Source of the DNA: Streptomyces sp. NBC_01451
GTDB lineage: Bacteria; Actinomycetota; Actinomycetes; Streptomycetales; Streptomycetaceae
Assembly (NCBI RefSeq): GCF_036227485.1
Contig: NZ_CP109479.1
Span: 4,526,001-4,590,000 of the forward strand
Length of the DNA: 64,000 nucleotides
Reading direction: 5' to 3'
Position numbers and translations under genes: made by a program
Shown: piece by piece, positions 8,330 to 15,925 of the stretch
How the letters are laid out: the number at the start of each line of letters is the position of its first letter
Numbering within the stretch: position 1 is the stretch's first letter
The notes under the pieces: model-generated
Database searches by the model: none
The model's input: only the letters and a program-made list of their open reading frames with translations
Told to the model about the DNA's origin: nothing

Positions 8330-8339
8330 CTAGACGAGT
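8330..8339. promoter_or_regulatory. KorSA-type operator between repressor and Nudix genes
   Basis: CTAGACGAGT lies 19 bp upstream of the repressor ATG, with a further CGAGTG just after it. Its complement recurs at 4243-4252. It is well placed for autoregulation and for control of the divergent Nudix gene. Confidence 0.55.
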
Positions 8340-8394
8340 GGGCGAGTGTTGTTGCTACGGTGGAGAGCCTAGCCACCTGAGAGGGCCGAGGAAC

Positions 8395-8826
8395 GTGAGC
8401 ACTGACCGTCCGCACTCCGTGAGCGTTGCCGGAGTCATCGTCGACGACCAGGGCCGCGCTCTGTTGATCCAGCGCCGCGACAACGGCCAGTGGGAACCCC
8501 CGGGCGGCGTCCTCGAACGCGAGGAAACCATCCCCGAGGCCCTGCAACGCGAGGTCCTCGAAGAAACCGGCATCAAGATCACAGTTCCGGCGACCCTCAC
8601 CGGCGTCTACAAGAACATGACGGGCCTGATCGTCTCGCTGGTCTTCCGCTGCGAGGCCGACAAAGGCACCCCCACCACCGGAACCGAGACCCGCGCGCTG
8701 CGTTGGGCCACCCGTGAAGAAGTCTCCGAGCTTGCCGACGAGGCGTACGCGATCCGCGTCCTGGACGCACTCGACGCCACCACCCCGCCGGCCGTCCGCG
8801 CCCACGACGGCGTGAAACTCGTCTAG
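8395..8826 (+). CDS. Nudix hydrolase, possibly Pif-like conjugal immunity factor
   Basis: A 143-residue Nudix protein with the full Nudix box in two pieces, GGVLEREE and REVLEETGI, at residues about 41-63. The family hydrolyses nucleoside-diphosphate-X compounds. pSAM2 carries a Nudix-motif gene (pif) that blocks uptake of a second copy, and this gene holds an equivalent place divergent from the KorSA-like repressor. Equating it with Pif is inference. The GTG at 8395-8397 follows a GAGGAA ribosome site and fits the start of the Nudix fold. Confidence 0.85.
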   Translation: MSTDRPHSVSVAGVIVDDQGRALLIQRRDNGQWEPPGGVLEREETIPEALQREVLEETGIKITVPATLTGVYKNMTGLIVSLVFRCEADKGTPTTGTETRALRWATREEVSELADEAYAIRVLDALDATTPPAVRAHDGVKLV

Positions 8827-8872
8827 CCCGAACCCGCTGCACATGGCGGCCTACCAGCACGAAGGAACTTGT

Positions 8873-9301
8873 ATGCACGAGTATACGAGCACAGCGCGGG
8901 TCTGGGGACTCACTTGCCCAGGTTTCCCAGAAGAGATCAGCCGGGCCCGCCGCTGGACGCGTGACATCCTGCGCGGTTCGCCCATGGCCGACGACGCCGA
9001 ACTGATCGTGAGCGAGCTGAGCACGAACGCGGTCCTCCATACGGCCAGCGGCTTGGAGGCGGGCAGTTTCCACTTGGCGCTCGCGGTCTCGGCGCAGGTA
9101 ATCGCCCTGTCGGTCACCGACGACGGAGGCACGGGCACGTCCCCGAAGGTCGAGCACCGGGACCAGGAGGCGGAGCACGGCCGGGGCCTGGGCATGGTCA
9201 GCGCACTCGCCCACCGGGTCGTGGTCCACGGCAGTCAGGGCGGCTACACGGTGACCGCAGAACTCTTCACCGACACCCGCCCGGGAGGCCACCCGTGCTG
9301 A
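8873..9301 (+). CDS. RsbW/anti-sigma-type ATP-binding protein
   Basis: A 142-residue HATPase_c_2 domain protein. Visible parts are the N-box (AELIVSELSTNAVLHT), the G1 box (VTDDGG) and the G2 box (EHGRGLGMVSALAHR). Such single-domain kinases in Streptomyces are anti-sigma or anti-anti-sigma regulators. The ATG at 8873 has GAAGGAA upstream. It is probably cotranscribed with the Nudix gene and overlaps the next gene by 7 nt. Its partner is unknown. Confidence 0.85.
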   Translation: MHEYTSTARVWGLTCPGFPEEISRARRWTRDILRGSPMADDAELIVSELSTNAVLHTASGLEAGSFHLALAVSAQVIALSVTDDGGTGTSPKVEHRDQEAEHGRGLGMVSALAHRVVVHGSQGGYTVTAELFTDTRPGGHPC

Positions 9302-9702
9302 CCAACTGGCCCCGCCGGGGCTTCTGGTGCGAGTGCTGGACCGAAGACCTCACCGAGGCAGAGCCACCTGCACTCCGGGCATCCTTCGACGCCTACTCGC
9401 CACCCCAGGCAGACAGATGGATCGCCATCGCGCTGCGGACCATCTCACCAGCGCTCGACTCGGACGCCTCCGACGAGGCATGGGCATGGCTGTACGAGGG
9501 ACGCATCGAAACTAGGAGAGCACTCCTGCATGCGAAACCCTGCACGGTGTCCGTCACCCACGCCGACACACGCATCACCTGGACAGTCCGACCCGCGCTC
9601 TTTCTACCCCTCGCACACCGTCAGGCGGCCGAACTTCCAGCCTGCGCATACGACTTCAAAGCTCACACCAGCCACAGAACCGAGCCACAGCAGACCGACT
9701 GA
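9295..9702 (+). CDS. Uncharacterised protein coupled to the anti-sigma-type ATPase
   Basis: A 135-residue protein starting at a GTG that overlaps the end of the upstream ATPase gene, so translation is likely coupled. It contains aromatic-rich segments (WPRRGFWCECWTEDLTEAEPP, AWAWLYEGRIE) but no motif I recognise. The overlap suggests a role in the same regulatory pair. Confidence 0.6.
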   Translation: MLTNWPRRGFWCECWTEDLTEAEPPALRASFDAYSPPQADRWIAIALRTISPALDSDASDEAWAWLYEGRIETRRALLHAKPCTVSVTHADTRITWTVRPALFLPLAHRQAAELPACAYDFKAHTSHRTEPQQTD

Positions 9703-10424
9703 GTTACAACTTTCTCTACTGGTTCAAGCCCCGGCTGCGCTCCGCTCCGCCGGGCGCGCTTCCCGGCTCTGGCTGCGCCCGCGCTCCTGCCTTCGGCCCG
9801 CTCGGCGCTGCCGCCGCCGACGCGCGCCCACATGTGGATAGGGCCGGTAGCCATGAGTCGATCACCGCATAGAGCGGCCTGCGGTCAAGGCGATGCCTCC
9901 GGCGGGGGATCGGCCGGCACCGGGATGGAGGGGGCGCCGTTCCCGACTGCGGGCCCGTAGTGGCGTGCGCGGGGAGCTCCCATCCCGTCCGCCGTCGACC
10001 CAGGCAGAGCCGAGCAGACGCGGCCCATGGCGTCCAGGTCGTTCGTACAGTGGCGCGCTCCACCTGGACGCCATGAACCACGCCCGCTCCACGGTGTGTG
10101 GGTCGACGGCGGACGGGATGGGAACTGGAGAGAGCGGTGGGCTGAGGGCTTTCGGCTTGCTGAGCGTTTCAGAATGAGGCTCGGATGCGCGAGCCATCCG
10201 CAGCACGCTCGTACAGGTCCAGCGAGGCGACGTGCAGTTATGGCCAGACCCGGTCTCGGTCCAGTCCCGCAGACGACGCCAGGCCGCCACTCCGGAACAG
10301 CCCACCGTGTCTCTGTGGGGATGCCCCTCCTGGGACCGTCCGTGGATCCGTGCGGAAGTGCTGCGGGGAGCATGACGAATGGGACATGCTGATTGTTTTC
10401 TGGGGCGCCAGTTCGGCGCGGTAC
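9703..10424. other. Long non-coding segment of the left AICE
   Basis: About 720 bp without a convincing gene on either strand. It starts with a GC-rich low-complexity stretch (about 9723-9835), contains the large hairpin at 9979-10122, and ends before the Trypco2-like gene. Several long open frames exist but have no recognisable content and read through the hairpin. Confidence 0.6.
9979..10122. repeat. Large nested inverted repeat (144 bp)
   Basis: Outer perfect 23-bp arms (9979-10001 with 10100-10122) enclose inner perfect 14-bp arms (10026-10039 with 10062-10075). The spacers between outer and inner arms are both 24 nt and about half complementary, so the whole element is one diverging hairpin with 61-bp arms and a 22-nt loop. 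A single-strand origin for rolling-circle replication, a transfer site or a small non-autonomous repeat are possible roles. Confidence 0.85.
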
Positions 10425-10874
10425 ATGGGGGTTGCCGTGGAAGCGAAGGTCACGTTGGCGGAAGCGTTGATGGAGTTGCGGCGTGAGTTGTATGCCGCGC
10501 AGGACGACGGGGCCGGCCAGCAGCTGCGGTTCGAGGTGGAGCAGGCACAGCTGACGTTGGATGTGGAGTTCCGCCGCGGTAGTGACGGCAAGGTGAAGGT
10601 CGAGGTTGGCTTTCCTGGGGTCAAGGCTGGTGCGGAGGCGAGTGGCAGGTTGGAGGCCACTCATCGTCAGACACTGACGCTGAGCCTGCAGGTTCATGAC
10701 GAGGCCCTGGGCGGCAGCCGTGCCAAGATCCGCCGCCCGTCTGCGGAGGACAATGCCGGCGCCACCGTCGCAAAGTCCACTGGTGCTGAAGCGTCCGAGC
10801 AGTCCACGGGTGCTGAAGTGCTGGATGGGGCGTCAGGTTCTGGAGTTGGGGCGAAGCGGCCGTGGGAGCGGTGA
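10425..10874 (+). CDS. Trypco2-like protein paired with the trypsin-STAND protein
   Basis: A 149-residue protein whose first half (VTLAEALMELRRELYAAQDDG, FEVEQAQLTLDVEFRR, VKVEVGFPGVKAGAEASG in separate parts) matches the trypsin-co-occurring domain 2 type: a helix followed by a beta-sandwich. The last 50 residues contain two imperfect copies of KSTGAEASEQSTGAEV-like sequence and look disordered. The start is uncertain: ATG at 10386, ATG at 10425 and GTG at 10437 are in frame. The stop is one base before the start of the protease-STAND gene. Known logic: Trypco proteins accompany trypsin-containing conflict systems. Its action here is inferred. Confidence 0.75.
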   Translation: MGVAVEAKVTLAEALMELRRELYAAQDDGAGQQLRFEVEQAQLTLDVEFRRGSDGKVKVEVGFPGVKAGAEASGRLEATHRQTLTLSLQVHDEALGGSRAKIRRPSAEDNAGATVAKSTGAEASEQSTGAEVLDGASGSGVGAKRPWER

Positions 10875-10875
10875 G

Positions 10876-13800
10876 ATGGACGCACGACGCCTTGTGTGGG
10901 TACGTACCGGGGATCCGGGGGGCTCCGGTTCCGGCTATCTGATCGGGCCCCAGCTCGTGCTGACGGCCCTGCATGTGGTGCTAACGGACCAGCGGTGGGC
11001 GCTGCGGGTGCAGGCGCGGGTGGGGCATCCCCGTTTCGGTGACGTCGCGCACCGGCGGGCCCAGGTGTGCTGGCCGGATCCCCTTAAGGGGATTCCGGCC
11101 AAAGACGCTCTCGACATGGCGCTGTTGTGGCTGGAGGAGCCTGTCCCTGTGGAGGGTGGTCCGGTGCAATGGGGGCGGCCCGGAGGGATCGTGCCGCTGC
11201 CATTCGACGGAGCCGGTTTCCCCGCCTTCGCCGACGAAGCCGCCCGCGGGGACGTCGAGCACTTGCGAGGCGAACTGCCGGTGGTGTCCACGTCGTCGTC
11301 CGACTGGGTCCTGGACTGCCGGGTGTGGCCCGACCTCGGACACGGCGGCGAGCGGCCGTGGGCGGGCGCGTCGGGGGCGGCGGTCTTCTGCCGGGACCGA
11401 CTGGTCGGGGTGGCGGTTGAGGACAACCGGCCGATGGGCGGTCGCCGTCTGCAGGCCGCGCCCGTCCACGAAGCACTCAGCCTGCCCGGCTTCACCGACC
11501 TGGTCACCCGGCACGGCCATCCCGGCACCACTGTGTCTCTGGAGGAGATCACCGCCGCGCAGGCGGACACAGAGCGAAACGAAGACGCCGTGACACAGTC
11601 GGTGGTGCCTACACCGATCCCCCAGCTGGCGACGGCGTTCCAGCCCCGCAGCGTTCTGCGGGACCGGATCGACGCGGCGTGGTCGGACAACCGGTCGGTC
11701 GTACTGACGCAGGAACAGCCGCGCGTGCTGTCCGGTGGGGGCGGGGTCGGAAAGACCCAGCTCGCCGCCGCCTACGCCACCAACGCCGTCACAAATCGCA
11801 CCGACCTGGTCTTGTGGGTGGCTGCCGCCGAGGTGCAACAGGTGACCACCCTTTACGCGCAGACTGCCACCGCTCTGCAACTGCCCGGCGCCAGCGGCGA
11901 GGATCTGGAAGCGGACGCCCGCTTGCTGCTGGACTGGCTGCGCAACACAAGCCGCCGATGGCTCGTCGTCCTGGACGACATCACCGACCCGTACGGCATC
12001 CAACCACTGTGGCCCACCAGCCAGACCGGCAGCGGCCGTGTGTTGGCCACCACGCGCAGCAGGGACGCCTCCCTGACCGGCAACGGCCGCATCCGCATCG
12101 ACATCGACGTCTACACCCCCGTCGAATCCGGCACCTACCTGCGCCAACGCCTCAACGCCGAGAACATGGGCCACCTCCTCGACGACCACACGCCCAAACT
12201 CACCCACGCCCTAGGACACCACCCTCTCGGCCTCGGCATGACCGCCGCCCACATGATCAACGAAGAACTCACCTCCACCCAGTACCTCAACCGGTACAAC
12301 GACCGGCATGCCCTCCTGGAAGAGCTCATGCCGCCGACCGCAGACACGGAGGGCTACCTCAAGCCGAAACAGCCCACGCAGGTCACCGCCGCACTCTTGC
12401 TCTCCCTCGACGCTGTACGAGCCAACGACACCACCGGCCTCGCCACCACAGTCCTACGCCTGACCGCCCTCCTCGACCCCGCCGGCCACCCCCACGCCTT
12501 GTGGAACACCGCCGCCCTCCTGGACCGCCTCACCACCCACCACGCCCTAGCCCCACAAGGCGACACCACCGCATCACACGCACCAGCCACAGCCGAGCAG
12601 GCCCACACGGCCCTCCGCCTCCTGCACCGCTACGCACTGCTGACCTGCGACACCCGGGCCGAACCCCGCGCTGTCAGCATGCACGCCCTCACTGCCCGCG
12701 CCACCCGCGAAACCATCCCTGCCGACGAAATGCCAGCCCTCGCCACCGCGGTGGCCGACGGCCTCCTCCAGCTCTGGCCCAACCCTGACCAGCACCACGC
12801 CGACCACGCCGCCGTCCTGCGCGCCAACACCAGCGCGCTCTCCGGTCACTCCAACGATTGCCTCTGGAACCCGGATGGGCACCCGGTCCTTTACCGCGCG
12901 GGCAACAGCCTCCTCAACGCCGGGCTGGCCGCCTCCGCCACCGCCTACTGGCAGTACATGCTTACGGAAAGTGAGCGGCTGCTGGGCGGCGAGCACCCCG
13001 ACACGCTCATCGCCCGCGGCAACCTCGCCCATGCCTACCAGCAGGCGGGCCGGACCGGCGAGGCAATCGAGATCGAGGAGCGGTTGGTGGCCGACATGGA
13101 GCGGCTGCTGGGCGGCGAGCACCCCTCCACGCTCACCGCCCGCGGCAACCTCGCCTCCTCCTACCGACAGGCGGGCCGGCGTGGTGAGGTGATCGAGATC
13201 GAGGAGCGGGTGGTGGCCGACTGGGAGCGGCTGCAGGGCGGCGAGCACCCCTCCACGCTCACCGCCCGCGGCAACCTCGCCAATGCCTACCAGCAGGCGG
13301 GCCGGACCAGCGAGGCGATCGAGCTGCTGGAGCGGGTAGTGGCCGACCGGGAGCGGCTGCAGGGCAGCGAGCACCCCTCCACGCTCACCGCCCGCGGCAA
13401 CCTCGCCAATGCCTACCAGCAGGCGGGCCGGACCAGCGAGGCGATCGAGCTGCTGGAGCGGGTGGTGGCCGACCTGGAGCGGCTGCAGGGCAGCGAGCAC
13501 CCCGACACGCTCACCACCCACGGCAACCTCGCCTCCTCCTACCAGCAGGCGGGCCGGACCGACGAGGCAATCGAGCTGCTGGAGCGGGTAGTGGCCGACC
13601 GGGAGCGGCTGCTGGGCGGCGAGCACCCCGACACGCTCACCACCCGTGCCAACCTCGCCACCTCCTACCAGCAGGCGGGCCGGACCGACGAGGCAATCGA
13701 GCTGCTGGAGCGGGTAGTGGCCGACCGGGAGCGGCTGCTGGGCGGCGAGCACCCCGACACGCTCATCGCCCGCGGCAACCTCGCCACCTCCTACCGACAG

Positions 13801-14889
13801 GCGGGCCGGACCGGCGAGGCAATCGAGATCGAGGAGCGGTTGGTGGCCGACATGGAGCGGCTGCTGGGCGGCGAGCACCCCTCCACGCTCACCGCCCGCG
13901 GCAACCTCGCCTCCTCCTACCGACAGGCGGGCCGGCGTGGTGAGGTGATCGAGATCGAGGAGCGGGTGGTGGCCGACCGGGAGCGGCTGCTGGGCAGCGA
14001 GCACCCCGACACGCTCACCGCCCACGGCAACCTCGCCACCTCCTACCGACAGGCGGGCCGGACCAGCGAGGCGATCGAGCTGATGGAGCGGTTGGTGGCA
14101 GACATGGAGCGGCTGCTGGGCAGCGAGCATCCCTCCACGCTCACCGCCCACGGCAACCTCGCCATCTCCTACCGACTGGCGGGCCGGACCGACGAGGCGA
14201 TCGAGCTGATGGAGCGGTTGGTGGCAGACATGGAGCGGCTGCTGGGCGGCGAGCATCCCTCCACGCTCACCGCCCACGGCAACCTCGCCTCCTCCTACCG
14301 ACAGGCGGGCCGGACCGACGAGGCAATCGAGATCGAGGAGCGGGTAGTGGCCGATCGGGAGCGGCTGCAGGGCAGCGAGCACCCCTCCACGCTCACCGCC
14401 CGCGGCAACCTCGCCTCCTCCTACTGGCAGGCGGGCCGGACCGACGAGGCGATCGAGCTGATGGAGCGGTTGGTGGCAGACATGGAGCGGCTGCTGGGCG
14501 GCGAGCATCCCTCCACGCTCACCACCCACGGCAACCTCGCCTCCTCCTACCGACAGGCGGGCCGGACCGACGAGGCAATCGAGATCGAGGAGCGGGTAGT
14601 GGCCGATCGGGAGCGGCTGCAGGGCAGCGAGCACCCCTCCACGCTCACCGCCCGCGGCAACCTCGCCTCCTCCTACTGGCAGGCGGGCCGGACCGACGAG
14701 GCGATCGAGCTGATGGAGCGGTTGGTGGCAGACATGGAGCGGCTGCAGGGCAGCGAGCACCCCGACACGCTCACCACCCGTGCCAACCTCGCCCATGCCC
14801 GTGATACTGCGGCAGCTGTTCAGCAACCGAATACAGCACCCCCAACAACTGCCGCCGTCCTGCTCCCCCCTTCAGACGCTCCCGAGTGA
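10876..14889 (+). CDS. Trypsin-like protease / STAND (NB-ARC) ATPase / TPR-repeat protein, NLR-like
   Basis: A 1337-residue protein. Residues 1-210 are a trypsin-like domain with His33 (TALHVVL), Asp80 (LDMALLWL) and Ser166 (GASGAAVF). Residues about 260-600 form a STAND ATPase with P-loop GGGGVGKT (Lys293), Walker B WLVVLDDITDP (around 367) and a GxP-like HPLGLGM. Residues 700-1287 are fourteen 42-residue kinesin-light-chain-type TPR units. The layout is that of an NLR: sensor repeats, NTPase switch, N-terminal effector, here a protease. The ATG at 10876 has GGAG in front and starts right after the Trypco2 gene. It is probably a self-triggered conflict or defence protein; the trigger is unknown. 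Confidence 0.88.
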   Translation: MDARRLVWVRTGDPGGSGSGYLIGPQLVLTALHVVLTDQRWALRVQARVGHPRFGDVAHRRAQVCWPDPLKGIPAKDALDMALLWLEEPVPVEGGPVQWGRPGGIVPLPFDGAGFPAFADEAARGDVEHLRGELPVVSTSSSDWVLDCRVWPDLGHGGERPWAGASGAAVFCRDRLVGVAVEDNRPMGGRRLQAAPVHEALSLPGFTDLVTRHGHPGTTVSLEEITAAQADTERNEDAVTQSVVPTPIPQLATAFQPRSVLRDRIDAAWSDNRSVVLTQEQPRVLSGGGGVGKTQLAAAYATNAVTNRTDLVLWVAAAEVQQVTTLYAQTATALQLPGASGEDLEADARLLLDWLRNTSRRWLVVLDDITDPYGIQPLWPTSQTGSGRVLATTRSRDASLTGNGRIRIDIDVYTPVESGTYLRQRLNAENMGHLLDDHTPKLTHALGHHPLGLGMTAAHMINEELTSTQYLNRYNDRHALLEELMPPTADTEGYLKPKQPTQVTAALLLSLDAVRANDTTGLATTVLRLTALLDPAGHPHALWNTAALLDRLTTHHALAPQGDTTASHAPATAEQAHTALRLLHRYALLTCDTRAEPRAVSMHALTARATRETIPADEMPALATAVADGLLQLWPNPDQHHADHAAVLRANTSALSGHSNDCLWNPDGHPVLYRAGNSLLNAGLAASATAYWQYMLTESERLLGGEHPDTLIARGNLAHAYQQAGRTGEAIEIEERLVADMERLLGGEHPSTLTARGNLASSYRQAGRRGEVIEIEERVVADWERLQGGEHPSTLTARGNLANAYQQAGRTSEAIELLERVVADRERLQGSEHPSTLTARGNLANAYQQAGRTSEAIELLERVVADLERLQGSEHPDTLTTHGNLASSYQQAGRTDEAIELLERVVADRERLLGGEHPDTLTTRANLATSYQQAGRTDEAIELLERVVADRERLLGGEHPDTLIARGNLATSYRQAGRTGEAIEIEERLVADMERLLGGEHPSTLTARGNLASSYRQAGRRGEVIEIEERVVADRERLLGSEHPDTLTAHGNLATSYRQAGRTSEAIELMERLVADMERLLGSEHPSTLTAHGNLAISYRLAGRTDEAIELMERLVADMERLLGGEHPSTLTAHGNLASSYRQAGRTDEAIEIEERVVADRERLQGSEHPSTLTARGNLASSYWQAGRTDEAIELMERLVADMERLLGGEHPSTLTTHGNLASSYRQAGRTDEAIEIEERVVADRERLQGSEHPSTLTARGNLASSYWQAGRTDEAIELMERLVADMERLQGSEHPDTLTTRANLAHARDTAAAVQQPNTAPPTTAAVLLPPSDAPE
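12973..14736 (+). repeat. Fourteen tandem 126-bp TPR-coding units
   Basis: The unit begins at GAGCGGCTG and recurs every 126 bp exactly, fourteen times, followed by a partial fifteenth unit. Identity is kept at DNA level: the pair 14233-14484 and the pair 14485-14736 differ at about one base, and units at 13099 and 13855 differ only near their last codon. This is growth by multi-unit duplication, not old TPR divergence. Confidence 0.95.
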
Positions 14890-15081
14890 CCGGAATGCCT
14901 CTCCCTGACCGACTCTCTGCAGGGCTACAGATCAGAAGGTTCTGACATCCACAGCTGACATCAACGACGCCGGACAGAGGCGCACACCAGCGACTCCGTC
15001 CGGTCGTTGCATCAGTCGACGACCGCAGCCGAAGCAGGTGCGGATCGAACTCCTAACAGCGGTGCTCAGTCTCTACGTCGC

Positions 15082-15411
15082 TCAGGACGAGGGCGTGAAG
15101 CCGGCGGACTGGTCGAGGTGGAACGCGGAGCCTGGAGCCGTCGGACTCCAGCCCTCACGCAGGGCAAGCCGAACAGCCGCGGCAACACCGGATGGCAGTA
15201 CAGGCTCAGCCTCGCGACCGATCCAGTTGCTCGAATGCGGCCGGTCGGTGGTGACCACGAGCGTCGTCCCTGGGGTGTCCGCGTGCTCGACCGCGAACAC
15301 GCACGGCGACCAGGCCAGCCCCTGGAAGTACGTTGGTCTGCCCCGCAGCCGCCAGCGGTACACCGTGCTGTCGACAACGACCCGCCGTGATCCCCTGCGG
15401 ACCAGCGCCAT
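15082..15411 (-). CDS. Conserved Streptomyces protein of unknown function
   Basis: A 109-residue protein recognisable as a small family common in Streptomyces by VFAVEHADTPGTTLVVTTDRPH and the tail AFHLDQSAGF. No catalytic or membrane features are visible. ATG at 15409-15411 has AAGGGGG a few bases upstream. It sits between the STAND system and the right attachment site and points leftward, so it is either the last element gene or a captured chromosomal gene. Confidence 0.65.
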   Translation of the reverse strand: MALVRRGSRRVVVDSTVYRWRLRGRPTYFQGLAWSPCVFAVEHADTPGTTLVVTTDRPHSSNWIGREAEPVLPSGVAAAVRLALREGWSPTAPGSAFHLDQSAGFTPSS

Positions 15412-15459
15412 GACTCCCCCTTCAACAGCGACGATGCTAGCGACCCCGGCCCCGCCGCC

Positions 15460-15478
15460 CGTCTCAGTTTCCGTCTCA
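15460..15478. repeat. 19-bp motif shared with the right element near its attachment site
   Basis: CGTCTCAGTTTCCGTCTCA occurs here and, identically, at 57036-57054 next to the other tRNA-Ser. Internally it is a direct repeat of CGTCTCA spaced by 5 bases. It is a candidate integrase arm-type site. Confidence 0.6.
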
Positions 15479-15595
15479 TTCAGCACCGTTCACGGTCGTT
15501 CAGCCGAGACCGAAGCCGGTAGCCGCTCCCACTGCCGAACGCCCATGACCGCAGGTGAACGCTCCGATACTCAGCCCACCGCCCCACCACCACAG

Positions 15596-15651
15596 TTGGA
15601 AAGCGTGTTGGGGGCAACCCCTCACGAGTTCGAATCTCGTATCCTCCGCCA
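15596..15651 (+). repeat. tRNA-Ser(GGA) 3' fragment: right attachment site of the left AICE
   Basis: From the anticodon loop (TTGGAAA) onward the sequence is a normal serine tRNA: 3' anticodon stem, long variable arm (GTTGGGGGCAACCCC), T-arm ACGAGTTCGAATCTCGT and acceptor strand ATCCTCCGCCA. The 5' half is absent; the preceding bases do not form the anticodon stem or D-arm. This is the duplicated 3' end left by tRNA integration, not a working tRNA. Confidence 0.9.
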
Positions 15652-15670
15652 GTGCCTCACCGGGCACGAT

Positions 15671-15708
15671 GTCGAAGGGCCCCACCGTTCGCGGTGGGGC
15701 CCTTCGAC
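15671..15708 (+). terminator. Rho-independent terminator of the original tRNA-Ser locus
   Basis: A perfect 17-bp stem (15671-15687 with 15692-15708) with a TTCG loop followed by GGTTTT, 20 bp after the tRNA fragment. It belonged to the chromosomal tRNA before the element separated it from the gene's 5' half. Confidence 0.8.
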
Positions 15709-15925
15709 GGTTTTCGGGCCGCGTTGTCCTGGGTTGTTGTCCATGGTGGAGGAGTCCGGCGACCGGTGGGGCGCGCCCCCTGGTCGGTGTGTTTGCGTGT
15801 GCGGCGTCGGCTGTCGTTCGCCCGGGTCGGTCGACCGGGTCGGGCAGGTCGTCGGCAGCGCACAACTGCTAGCATTCGCCCGCTTGTTCGGGGGGATGGG
15901 GCCCTCCGCGGGGGAGGGAAACCAA

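Larger units (their letters stand above)
1..15651. mobile_element. Left AICE (pSAM2-type integrative and conjugative element), left end outside window
   Basis: A complete AICE backbone is visible: tyrosine integrase, excisionase, RepSA-like initiator, small Spd proteins, DUF2637 protein, TraB translocase, SCO3933-type regulator, KorSA-like repressor and Nudix protein. The right end is a truncated tRNA-Ser copy (15596-15651) followed by the old tRNA terminator. The left end is inferred to be outside the window, because the right-hand element has the order intact tRNA, cargo gene, terminator, integrase, and the left element shows the same order from the cargo gene on. Cargo includes the YaaC-family gene and the trypsin-STAND-TPR system. 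Boundaries are inferred, not proven. Confidence 0.85.

Noticed and set aside
9862..10305. Minus-strand open frames through the large hairpin region
   Set aside because: They read through both arms of the inverted repeat and have no family features.
12973..14736. Regular repeats suggesting a CRISPR array
   Set aside because: The period is 126 bp with no repeat/spacer alternation and it is an open reading frame of TPR units.
12574..14826. A 750-codon open frame on the minus strand, rich in repeated segments
   Set aside because: It is the exact antisense of the TPR array; its repeats only mirror the 126-bp units.
10876..14889. Calling the large protein a simple serine protease or an AfsR/SARP regulator
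   Set aside because: AfsR-type proteins have an N-terminal SARP DNA-binding domain, absent here; the N-terminus is a trypsin fold with an intact triad, and the STAND and TPR parts are too large for a simple protease.
15596..15651. A functional tRNA-Ser
   Set aside because: The D-arm, 5' acceptor strand and 5' anticodon stem are absent; only the 3' half is present.
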